Shown in pieces: positions 34,345 to 46,357 of a stretch of DNA of 64,000 bases. How positions within the stretch are numbered: position 1 is the stretch's first letter; the number at the start of each line of letters is the position of its first letter. Below the pieces are notes generated by a model that saw only the letters and a program-made list of their open reading frames with translations, was not told the origin of the DNA and did not search any database. Where the stretch lies: contig JALIZF010001939.1 of assembly GCA_029948255.1 (NCBI GenBank), forward strand, positions 849,001 through 913,000, read 5' to 3'. Position numbers and translations under genes: made by a program. The stretch comes from Telmatactis stephensoni. Its lineage: Eukaryota; Cnidaria; Anthozoa; Actiniaria; Isophelliidae.

Positions 34345-36530
34345 ATCTAATATAATAGAGAAAAGAATCAAGAAAATCAGTAATAGTTATGACTTTCCTT
34401 TTGTTAGTTATATGATATGAATTTTGAGTTTTGTGATGGTCGTTTCAGATGTGCCGCTCTGCCTTCGATACCAGCAAACTTTCTATGACAAACTTTCTTT
34501 GACCAAAAACTTTTGCTCTTGTGGATTAGCCTGCGTAGCGGCGCGAGGGGAGAGAGGGTGGGGAGGGGAGGGGAGGGGAGGGGAGGGGAGGGGAGGGAGG
34601 GGATTAATATACCAAATGTATTTGTATTTGAAATCTGTTCGTGTACTGCCGGATAAACAGGGAAAGTCATTTGCAACAGAAAATTTACTCTTTCGTTCTT
34701 TTCATATGATTTCATTCGCGAAGTTCTGAATCTATGATATCTTAACAGCAATCATGCACAATTGACCTTGCGGAAGTAAATTCTTCGGTCGCTCTTCGCT
34801 CGAATATTTGTTTTGCGTGACTGATCCAATAAACTGATCGATTTGGTTTGCAAGCATGTATTTTTCCATTTGAATTCTCTTGAGAATAAGATCTTTGTAA
34901 AGTTGTGTCTTCTCACAAGGAATTTTAGTATTTTCCAAAAAGATAAACAGGAGAAAATGTAAGACGAATCAGTCCATAATATTTTGTCTATTATTGAATA
35001 CTTGTCTAGAACAAGTTTGCCATTACAGCAAGGATTCATTATATTTTTAATTTAACTGGTTGACTCTTGTACATTTGCTTTAACATAGCTCTCAAACAAA
35101 TGGTATGTTTTTGATATTTTATCGACTAAATGTATTTTACAGTAGCTAGGGCAGAATTAAACAAAGCGTTCCAACGGAGTGGTCTATATTTATATACCTA
35201 CTGATGCCCCGATGAGTTTGGAGAACTGATCGTAGTACGTTTCTAGAAGTAATCCAGATAACTATTGAATTAAGATCTCATTGATTAACAGGAAAACACG
35301 AACGGGTTGATAAAACTATCAATAACAAACATTTATCAGAGAAATTATAGTCATCGAAATACACTAGGGATATGTCGTTACGTTAGAGTCAGCCTATTAT
35401 TTACCTTGCTCTTGCCCCTAGAAGATGGTCTTCATAATATTGACCGCGAGTATAAATATATTCGTTGTCTTGAGGACTCTCATAAAATCAATCAACTTTC
35501 ACAATCTTCTTCGTGCAATTACTAGTCTTGACGACAATCCTACTGTATTGCGTTGTTCTGACCTTTCTGACCAAGGGCACTTGGGCAAACATATTTATTG
35601 GTGAATTTCCGAGACGTTAAACTTCCTTATCATGAGTCAATCAATTGTTACTTACCTGTTCTTTAAACGTTTTTGCTTGATTTGCTTATTCTTTCATCGA
35701 TTACTTGTAACCAACGGCCTATTGCACGTAACAAAATACTAGTTCAAACTAGTTCGGTGGATCGTCAGTTAGTTCGCTAGCTTTCGTTGGGTACAAATCT
35801 GTCATCTTAGAGTAAACAAATTGCCACCGTACTTAGTAACCGACGTGTACCGGTTACGGGTCATACGCAAGTAGTTTCTTACGTACGTCATGTGGCTTTC
35901 TATTAGAAGATGGGAAAACGTCTAAGACGGAAAATCCGTCATGATTTGCTCGTCTACTGTGAATTTAAGGCCATTTCTTCTTCTTCTCAGACGATTTTTC
36001 CGTCCCACTTTAACGTCTGTTTCGACGAGGAAATATAGATGGAAACTCGTCCGTCACCGCATTCATATCAGATGAGTTTTCCGCTTAAGACGAGAGTTTT
36101 CCTTCCAAGGCGAGTTCCCCGTCTAATATGAACTCAGCTAAGGTTGCTGTCTCGTCCGGAATTTTCGGGATGAAAGTTCATGGTGGTAGTTTTGTCCCAG
36201 CCAAACGCAGATAATAGTTGCTAATAGTTAATGTTTTATTGTTTTGGTAAAAACACTCTGTTAAGTGAAACAACACATGTTGTGATTTGTCCCTATAGCA
36301 ACTTGCTATTGGTTGCAACTAATATAAAGGTTGTCATTTTTACATTTTGTTTATTTTATAACTTAAAATTACAAAAGCTATATATACTTGAGTCATGACT
36401 TTTGCCGCTTTTAAAATATCTGGCTTTCCCCCCTTTGTTAAGTCGAATTATTTCAAGATGTACATCTCTCTAATTCGCTTTGTTAAAACTATTAGGAATT
36501 AAGTGTACTATCAACGAAGCGTAAACCAAC
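34345..36530 (-). promoter_or_regulatory. 5' flank of receptor C and C-D spacer
   Basis: 34345-35830 repeats the shared receptor upstream region, including the GGGGA tract at 34546-34602. 35830-36530 holds a further segment, shared with 47830-48510, that includes CCGGTTACGGGTCATACGCA and the module known from 6811-7261 in reverse. No gene is recognisable. Head-to-tail order suggests that the C promoter lies directly after the D 3' end. Confidence 0.5.
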
Positions 36531-36950
36531 GTAAGGTTGGTCCAAAGAATTGATAGCTCAGAAACGCAGCATAAAACTCACCTATCTATTCTGAGATACA
36601 CCGCTATCTATTCTGAAATGCACCCGTTTAAGTCTTCAGCCGCGTTTTTTGTATTGATTTTACTATTGTACGTATAATTTCAGTCCGCGAAAATCTTCCT
36701 CACTCTCAACTGCTCTCTATTTTCAGTCGATGTTAAAAAAAACTAAAAATCTTGACGGCTTGACGATCTGACGACCATAATTTAAGTCTATTGCTGTCAA
36801 TTGTATGTTGTCAAGATACTCTAAAGGCACGCCCACTCACCATGCACCTTTTTCTGCAATTTTGCGCGCAACACAGTTACACCCTATGTCTAACACTGCA
36901 ATGCTGGGCGCAACGTCACAAAAAAGTTGGAGAAGAAGAACTCCATCTTA

Positions 36951-37183
36951 AGGCGGTGTTACACGAGACGATTTTTAACGACGATTTTCCGCGCAACGTT
37001 GCAACAACTTGCAATATTTTGCGTTGCGAGTTTCTGACTTGGATTCAAAAACTCGCAACGCGTTGCCGAAGCAAAAATTGCAAGGAAAATTGCTCCAAGT
37101 GTCATGTTACACGATAAAGATTTTTAACGCAATGCCGTTGTGCTGAAAATCGTCGTTAAAAACCGTCTCGTGTAACACCGCCT
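36951..37183. mobile_element. PIF/Harbinger-like MITE with TTA duplication
   Basis: A 233-base element with TIRs of about 40 bases (AGGCGGTGTTACACGAGACG at the left, inverted at the right). It is inserted in the D 3' flank with a 3-bp TTA duplication (36948-36950 and 37184-37186). The uninterrupted site (CATCTTAAACCTGC) is visible downstream of C near 24702. TTA TSDs are typical of PIF/Harbinger elements. No ORF. Confidence 0.75.
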
Positions 37184-37316
37184 TTAAACCTGCAAATTTG
37201 TTTCGCGCAAACTTGCAGAAAACGCTGCAATAAAAGCTGCATTGTAGGTCCGCTCCTTTAGTGATCGACATTGCTCTATAATATTTACACTTTGCTCTGC
37301 AGTGCTTCAATTACAA

Positions 37317-40300
37317 TTAGACAACATATAGATTACTGTCTCTGTCTTTCATCTCTGTGGTGATATTATCTAATGGGATGGCATTTTTATCGAATATGAC
37401 TGGTTGATCTTTGTTGTCTAACGGGATTTCTTCTCCCTTGATCATAACCTCATCGTAACCTTGATTGTCTTTGATAACCACTTCGTCGTATCCCTTATCT
37501 TTGATAACCACTTCGTCGTATGCCTAAAGCATTAAGAAACACAAGATAAACGAATACCAGAATGTTGGGGGTAGGGGTGGGGGAAGAAAATGAAAGTGAA
37601 GGGGGAGGGCAGGGAAGGGAAAGGGGAAGGAAGGAACCGAGGAAGAGAAAGCGGCAACAAATGAACACCAAATGTGGTAGCGATAGTGCGCCATTCACAA
37701 GCCTTCAACCCGGCCACGTTGAGCCTTATCCTAGCTGAACAATTCTTTCAACTTATTACATGCAATATATGTTGCAAGGACAACATTTTTGAAAGGGACT
37801 GCATGTAAATGATCAGCCGTCTTTATTATTTTTCCAAGACCTTATAATAGAATTTACTCGGGCTACGAGGAAACCCGAGTGACAAAGCTTGCTTGCAAAG
37901 ACCGTCTGGGTAATGTGGCACATTTGTTTGACGACAAAAACACAGATCTAGATTCGGTCTACCATGCACAAGTAGCCCGCGTAAAGAGCAAACAACTTAC
38001 GGCAACAAGAGATAGAAGTCCACCAACTTCATAGACCAGATCAGAGAATGTTGGTCTTTGCTTGGGATTGGGATTCCAGCATTTCCTCATTATTAAGTAC
38101 CTAGTGAAACATACAAAAATGAATTAAGCACTTTTATCGTCAAGTAGTTTAATATTCAAAAATAGTCCTTACAAGTCACGTGATGTATCACGTGGTTTCT
38201 CCAGTCTGTAGCCTTCTTTCAGCTTCTCTAGGATTTCCAAACCAGATAATCCTCCATATGGAACAATACCTATTGTCGAGAATATGACAAAGATGAACAA
38301 TTCAATCCATGCACTAATATCGAATAGACCATGACCAAGACACTGTCACGCATGTCACGTGACATCATTTCAACTTGGGGGCTGTTTGTAGAACTGCTTT
38401 TTGACTGCTTTTCTCGCTACTTGAATATTTACAATTCACTACCAAATCTTTCCTTACCTCCAGATTCGATCTCCCACAACAGAACACCATACGACCATCT
38501 ACCTCCGTGCAAAAACGAAAGACACATTAATTTGGGATTTTCGACTGGTTTCGACATTATTAGCGTAGGACAACAAAGAGACCTTCAATTCTGTGAGTGT
38601 GTGTCAGAGTTATGAGCAAATAAAAACTTACACATCAGTCTCAGAGGTGTAGGTATAGTCTTGTAAAGATTCTATAGCCATCCATCGCACAGGAAGGATT
38701 CCCTGGAACAATTAGATACATGTTCAGTTAACGTTTGGTACAAGATTATTTATTTGTACCACACTGTATATATATGTATATTATTATATAATTGTTATTA
38801 TATAGTTGTATAGTTGTTCAGTTTAGTTGGATACGGACGACGGACGCCGAAGAAAATGTGTTCGAAGTGAATGCCACCTACCCCTGCGGTGTTTTCGTAC
38901 ATTCCAACCTCATACACATCACGTGATAAACCAAAGTCAGAAACCATGGCAACCATTTTTTTACCCAATAAGATGTTACGAGCTGCCAAGTCACGGTGGA
39001 CGTACTGGTGACAAAAAGTAATACGGCGCAAGTATTTTAATCGAAATCTAGTCAATAAAAAAGTGAATTGTAGATCTCTTGTTTACCCTGTGTCTCTCTA
39101 GATGTGCCATCCCTCGAGCAATCTCATAGGCAAACTTCAGTCTCTCTTTTTCTGGGATCCCTTTGGGCTGGGGTTCCTGTCCAGTGTTTTCATACTCAGG
39201 TACTGGACGATTTTCTTTGATGTGATCGAGAAGACAACCATTTGGAGCAAATTTCACCACCAACAATGGAGGACCTTAAAATACAATATCTAAAGGTTAG
39301 TAACACTAGAACATTCGGTTTCTTTCACTTTAAAGTAGAATCTCTTTAAAGAGGACATCAAATTTTCGTTTTATAGAGGTTTAATTTACAAGGAGATGTA
39401 TAGAGATTCCAGCTATCGGGACATAGAAACCTGATTGTCCGTTATAGAGAAGTATCCGTATTATAAAGGTGTATCAGAGGGGAGGTAATAACAACTCACC
39501 ATTAACAGTACAAGCTCCAATCAGACTGACAATGTTGGGATGATCACCAATTTTAGACATTATGTTGATTTCGTTGCACAAGTCACGGAGTTCACGTTCT
39601 GTTGGGCTGTCTGAAGCCAAACAAAATCAAATACGAAACTTTGATATGCAAAGTTATTAAATGAATATAATTTTTTTTATTGATTATTTCAGTTAACGTT
39701 ATAATGTCTTTTCCATGTTAAGTATTTGTACAATTAATACATTCAGCTGGATGGTTCTTTGTTCGATAATATCCATTACATAATAAATGGTATATCATGT
39801 GCGCTCTAAATCGTATATGATTACAATACACACACATAGATGACGTCATTGAATCTCATGCGCGCTCTGATTGGTTGAAATGTTTCGATGAAAATTATAT
39901 GAATCAAATAAATTGCATTTTTCCGTGGGTCTGTACTCTAATAGATACACAGAAGACGTCAAACTGTGGTGAGAACAACAGTCACGCCTCTCGACTTCGT
40001 CTTGTGGGGTACGTTTTTGTTCACACACTATTTTCGCGTCATCTGTGCGTCTATTAGAGTACAGAACCAAGGAAAAATGGAATCCATTTGCTAATTATAT
40101 ATGAATAAACATACCTTTCAACATTTTGACTGCGCAATACATCCCGGTTTTTTCCTTTCCTCCTTCATCTTTCTTTAAAAATCCTCTTTTTACAACACCA
40201 AACTGTCCTGACCCTAACACGTGCTCTAGTGTCAAATCATCTCGTGGTATTTCCCACCATTTCTTAATAACGTCGATTTTCAGAAGGTCGAACCAGTCCA

Positions 40301-43300
40301 CAGCTGACTCGTATGGGTTCTCACTTAACTAAGTAAAAATTGGGGGAAAACGTTCGAAGAGTTAGAACCGTTTGCATACGTGCCCTGCCAGACTAAAGTC
40401 TTGACTGGGAACTGGTCCATAAATTACCAAAAATCCAACTCAAATTTCAGATAAAGAGTTTTCAGTACACTGAACATGGATACTTTGTTGGCTAGCCTAG
40501 CCTAACACCCAATTCCAGTCGAGACATTTGTCTGTCAAGGGCGCTAATCTATGCACATGGTTGCTAAAAAGTAATAATTTCATAATTGAAGTCGTAATAA
40601 ACCTTACCCTCTCAATTCTTGCTTTCAATTCTAGTTCTTCTTCGTGTTTTTTGTGCCACCATCTCCAGAACAAAATCCCTACTCCAATCAAAATAACAGC
40701 CATGACAACAATAGGTGTCACTATGGCAGCGATTGGCAAATGGGCTTGGGTACGAGCTGCAAATAAATGGAATTAAAAAATAAATAGAAAGATGGTTGGC
40801 AATTGCGTCATCATTCTCAACAGCTTCACATCATTTACTTTATAACTAACCTTAACTCTTAGATTCTTTTGTATTTATTATAAAAGATACTCATTTTTAC
40901 TGACCTTTAGTTTGAACAACCATAGCCTCGCTGGGTTGTGATCCATAACCATTGATGGATGCAACACGCATCAGATATTTAGTATTCGCGTCTAAATTCT
41001 CCACAACACTTTGCCTTTTGTCTGAGCTCACAGTAACAGCATCATAGTACGACATCTTAGTTCCAAACTTCTTGTACTGAACAGTGTAGTTTGTGAGTCT
41101 GAATGGTTCGTTGTAAGCAGGAGCAGACCAACCAACGGTCACAGATGTCATAGTAACATCACTTTGACTTAAGTTTACAGGAGGTGGAGGTGAATCTGCA
41201 AGAATGCACATAACTATTACAATAAACTGTCATGTTGAATTCACTAAGAGTACATTTCGATTTACCTTTCACTAGCAAAGAAGAGAAACGCAAAGATTTG
41301 GGTTCCACTGCATTTGCTTTCGATTCTTTGAGGATTCGTCCAGTTATATCTTGAGTTGCTGACCAGGTGGTTGAATTTAACAACTCGGCGGTGATGTCCA
41401 ATTCAACACCTACACTTCCTTTGCTACAAGATTCAGACAAAGATAATGCAACACAGCACTGAGCAAGGCACGTCGAAACGTTATTCCCTATCAAAATATC
41501 ATGCATGGCTGATGATGATGCATGGCTGTTAAAGCGATGCATGGTTATGTTGGTGGTAAGGCACTGACGTTTGTGGAGATGATTGTAATGGTGGTAATGC
41601 ATGGATGATGGTAGAGATGATTGTGTTGGTGGTAATACATGGTTGTTGGTAAAGATGATTGTCTTGGTTGTAATGCATGGATGTTGGTAAAGATGATTGT
41701 GTTGGTGGAAATACATGGTTGTTGGTAAAGATGATTGTTTTGGTTGTAATGCATGGATGTTGGTGAAGATGATTGTGTTGGTAGTAATGCATGGATGTTG
41801 GTGAAGATGATTGTGTTGGTAGTAATGCATGGATGTTGATGGAGATGATTGTGTTGGTGGTAATACATGGATGTTGGTGGAGATGATTGTGTTGGTAGTA
41901 ATGCATGGATGTTGGTGGAGATGATTGTGTTGGTAGTAATGCATGGATGTTGGTGGAGATGATTGTGTTGGTGGTAATACATGGATGTTGGTGAAGATGA
42001 TTGTGTTGGTGGTAATGCATGGGTGTTGATGGAGATGATTGTGTTGGTGGGAATCCATGGATGTTGGTGGAGATGATTGTGTTGGTGGGAATACATGGAT
42101 GTTGGTGGAGATGATTGTGTTGGTGGTAATGCATGAATGTTGGTAAAGATGATTATGTTGGTGGTAATGCATGGATGTTGGTGGAGATGATTGTGGTGGT
42201 GGTAATACATGGATGTTGATGGAGATGATTGTGTTGGTGGTAATACGTGGATGTTGGTAAAGATGATTGTGTTGGTGGTAATACGTGGATGTTGGTAAAG
42301 ATGATTGTGTTGGTGGTAATGCATGGATGTTGGTGGAAATGATTGTGTTGATGGTAATGCATGGATGTTGGTGGAGATGATTGTGTTGGTGGTAATACAT
42401 GGATGTTGGTGGAGATGATTGTGTTGGTGGTAATACGTGGATGTTGGTAAAGATGATTGTGTTGGTGGTAATACTTGGATGTTGGTAAAGATGATTGTGT
42501 TGGTGGTAATACGTGGATGTTGGTAAAGATGATTGTGTTGGTGGTAATACATGGATGTTGGTGGAAATGATTGTGTTGGTGGTAATGCATGGATGTTGGT
42601 GGAGATGATTTTCACTTGTAGGATGAGTGTTAATTGGTTAGGATATGATAACCGATTGTATTGATGAGGTATCGATGCTAGTTGTAATGAGACCACATAC
42701 TATACGATGTACATACATTTTTGTTTGCAGGAGTCGTGCTGAATTTTACTTACAAAAATCTAATGATTTTCATTTTGAAAATCTTGTAGCCATCTACAGC
42801 CGTGTTTCTGAATAATTTGTTGAGCTGTAAACATTAACAAAATAACTCTGAATTAATAATGCATCTACAGCTTGAACTTATCTGGTAGCGACATTCTTTT
42901 GATCAGATTTTGTTGTAACCAACGTCAACAAGCAAAGAACATTAACAAATTTGTATAAATCAGAACGACCTTTTACCTTTGATTTGATATCTGATTCCAA
43001 AGCCTTGTACTTTGTAGTATTTCTTTCATATAAAGACGAATCAAATATCTTGTTTTCGAGAATCATAATAAGCGTCACTGCAACAAAATCTTAAACCAAG
43101 AGAAAAAGATGTCAAACCAAGGTGTGTGTATATGGACAGAGCCTTTAACGTGTGTCTTACTTTGTGGCATTGTCTGTACATACACAGAAGGACTCCAAGG
43201 ACCATCTCCATGCTCGTTAAATTCCAACACTGATAGTCTATAGTTGGTTAATGGCAGCAGGTTTTTCATCTCATAATATTTGGTGTTTGGACTTGTTGTG

Positions 43301-46300
43301 TTGATCATTGGATCTCCACCATCCACTGTGCTGATTCGGATTCGAAATCCACGAGGAGTGCCGTGGACAAACGGAAGTGGAACGGGTCGCCATTCGATGG
43401 AAATTTTGTAAGGACCAGTGGAGAATGCTTGCACTACCTCGGGAGATCGAGTAGGGGCTGCAAGGAAAATACGAATAAGTTCTTCATCTTGTTTAATTAC
43501 AGGATATTCTTGAAATTGCTTGTGCTAATTTGGAACTTTTTTCGTGAAGTCCACAGTTAAAAAGTGACGCTTCGGCATCCCATCACAAGACATGCGTCTC
43601 TTATTCGAAATAATCTAAATAATTGGCCTGGGCTATATTGCCCTGGCCTTAGCCTTCAATGCACATGTGTCAAGACTAAAGAAAGGCAGTAGTATTTCAC
43701 ATTTCTAAGATAACAGCGATCAAATTGTCAAACAGATCTCAATGGGGTTGTTCAGTCAGAAACCCTCCTTCCGAGAAGCGTCATTTGGTCTTCTTAGGCA
43801 ATGGATCACGAATATCATCGCCAGTCCCAGACCTTCCCATCCTGTGCTAATCACCATAACATAACCTCAAAGTCTATTAACTCTACCTGGATCAGGACAT
43901 TTCTTAACATTACAGTACTCCCATCTTGGACTGGTACTAGTTGTATAACACCATGGACCATTGGGTGCTTGGCCCCCAGGATTTCGGCACCAGTTAGAAG
44001 CATTAATGAGTTCTGGATATTCAGCCAATGGATGATTGTGACGATGAGGACACTGAGATGACCAGATCTGGCACACGTGACCTGAACGAGTGACGCTGAC
44101 GTTGCCACGGTAACCAAGACCGTTTCCATAGTAACAACCTACAATTATTTCAGCATTTAGATATCATAATTAATTTTAGAAGATATGTTTGCGGCTCGAT
44201 TCTCCAAAATTACTTCCGATTTGATCAGCTTCTATATATACATCTTGTACCAATTCAACAAACATTGTTTTACTGTCACATCAAAACTTAATACCTTCAA
44301 ATTCGTCATGGAGTTTATCTGTTTCAGCTGAGGAAATAAACAGATACCACATAAAAAATAATCCAAGCTTTACACTGCATGGGCGTATCTACAAATTGGG
44401 AACGACGACAGTGGCTCTAGCTTTCTGACTTTGTGGCGGGTGATCGGATCCGCGGGGAATATGTGTGATTTGCCGTTTTTTGCTACCCTAAATGAAGGTA
44501 TACGATTTTTAATAGTTCGTGTTTTTATTTACACGTGCCAAGAAGAGGCACAAGTTATTAAAATATCCTAGTCTGCCTCTCATGTACGATCAGTAGGGGG
44601 GGGGGGGGGGGGGAGAGAGAGAATCAGGGCGGGGAGAGAGGAGTTAGAATAGAGGACCATCTTCTCTCTTCTTTCTCACCCCCCCCCCCCCCCCCCCCAT
44701 TCCCCGAGAGCCTGCAGGCATGCTACAAGAAATCCAAGCTCATCTCTACCCTGACAGATGCCCTCCACCAAGCTAATAATTGACATAACTAAAACATTCA
44801 TTATCTTACTATTAAGTTCCTTTGGGTAGTAGCACTCTGGGCTGTCTCCACCATTCCTGTACTTAAAGTCTGTGCATTTGATAATCACCCACTTGATCGG
44901 GTATCCAGATTGAGCTTGTTGCTTATTAAATGCTTTTGCCATCTCCAGCTCTTTCTTGCACACCGTAGTAGCCCACTCACAGGCCTCCTTACAAGGTGGT
45001 CTACCCGTTACTGTGGAAGATGTGACGTCACACCTTGGAAACCCCCCATGGCATTGCATGTCATCTAAGACTGCGAGACACTTTTTGCTGACAAGGGTTT
45101 TATACGTCGACTCGAGCATTTTTCGTCCGTATTCAAAATTTCGTATACCCTTTTCTCTATATTCCTGTTGCAATTTAGAGGCAAAAATTGTTGAGTTGCC
45201 AAGGAGTGTTTTGCAGAAGCCATTGGGATATTGATACGGGAGACACCTTAGTTTTTCAATGTTTGCATCTACCACTGGATGTGCTGGAATACAGCTAGAT
45301 GGATAATATAAAGCAGAAGATTCAATCTTTAAGTAATTAATCAGTGTAGGTATTATGTACTGCTACTGTTGGATCTTACCTTGGCTGAGTTGTGTTGACA
45401 TCTGCATCTACAATTTAATGAAAAGAAAGTATTTTACAAATACACATACAGAACAATGAACATGCAAACAAACAAAACAATGAACAAAAGAACAAACAAA
45501 CAAAACAATGAACAAAAGAACAAACAAACAAAACAATGAACAAAAGAACAAACAAACAAAAAAGCACATGAACAAACAAACAGAACAAGAACAAACAAAC
45601 AAAACAATGAACAAACAAACAAAACAATGAACAAACAAACAAAACAATGAACAAACAAACAAAACAATGAACAAACAAACAAAACAATGAACAAACAAAC
45701 GAACAAACAAATAAGCACACGAACAAACAAACAAACAAACAAAAGAACGAACAAAAGAACAAACATACAAGCACGGAGGTCTACATAAACTAGCCTGGCT
45801 AAATAAATGTGCCAGTATAAATACACTATCAAATTACATCCAAAATCGCTACATTGCATTCTGCAGTTTTTCATTTAACTTCCGTTGGAATTTCTGTTTT
45901 TCTGTTCTCCCCAAATGAATGCGAATTCGTTCAAACTTTGCTGATTTTTTCCCCGTAATTAAACCGGCAGTAAAAGTACTGGCTCACAGTAAAACAGTGG
46001 GTTTACTTTTAATTGCTCATATTTAATTTGGCTACGAAAGAGCAACGCAAACTAGTCTAACTGAATTTGGACATGAAGTTGGGACTCATCATGCTGGGCG
46101 ATTGCTAGGGACTAGCCTGTTCCGTATTCAACGCAATAGAAATGAGCCAGAGACTTTGTTCAGCAATTGAACATATCCGTTACAGCACCTGATTACACAA
46201 TGAAAAGCGCAAACGTGATATCAAGTTGATGTACGAGATGATTCATCATGCACGTCGTTCCTACAGCTGCCTTCCCTTACATTTCATAGGCAATAAAACT

Positions 46301-46357
46301 ATAAACTAACTTACCTACAAGTGAAGCCATCACAAGAAAAACGAGAAAACACTTCAT
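37317..46357 (-). CDS. Receptor D: FZ-kringle-FN3-SEA-FN3-TM tyrosine kinase
   Basis: Complete paralog, 1019 residues. Minus-strand exons: 46315-46357, 45380-45407, 44810-45294, 44295-44327, 43887-44138, 43161-43457, 42977-43077, 42754-42824, 41266-41423, 40905-41195, 40608-40756, 40115-40328, 39500-39610, 39087-39274, 38882-39004, 38632-38702, 38458-38498, 38173-38269, 38001-38100, 37317-37523. Domain order as in B, with all kinase motifs present. The Frizzled exon is 485 bases and of the A type ([32 protein letters not shown]), clearly unlike B, C and E, while the kinase is nearly the same as theirs. It is the only complete copy lacking the intron 15 insertion, and it has the longest intron 8 minisatellite. 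Confidence 0.9.
41545..42612 (-). repeat. 38-bp minisatellite, intron 8 of D (longest array)
   Basis: About 28 units over 1.07 kb, with base variants such as CTTTACCAACATCC for CTCCACCAACATCC. Three units (114 bases) code a 38-residue cycle in each frame, beginning [18 protein letters not shown]. The resulting ORFs are 145 to 413 residues long, and one reads straight into exon 9. Confidence 0.9.
44596..44698. repeat. Long G-run and C-run in inverted arrangement, intron 3 of D
   Basis: An unbroken run of about 18 G (near 44596-44613) followed about 65 bases later by a run of about 19 C (near 44679-44698). The runs could pair as a hairpin or form quadruplex DNA. They are absent from the otherwise similar intron 3 of A. 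Run lengths in an assembly may be inaccurate. Confidence 0.7.
45440..45765. repeat. Interrupted (ACAA)n microsatellite, intron 1 of D
   Basis: Blocks of ACAAACAAAACAATGA, about 20-24 bases each, in tandem. They form a higher-order version of the intron 1 tetranucleotide repeat seen in the other copies. Confidence 0.9.

Noticed and set aside
36791..37117. 108-residue ORF in the D 3' flank
   Set aside because: Spans the MITE at 36951-37183 and duplicated non-coding flank; no conservation in the other copies.
41159..42400. 413-residue His/Asn/Pro-rich ORF (and similar ORFs at 28955-29935, 41545-42696, 55227-55713)
   Set aside because: Translation of the 38-bp minisatellite of intron 8 running into exon 9. 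The AG acceptor and phase of exon 9 are conserved in all copies, so I treat it as intron sequence and mention possible retention as a finding only.
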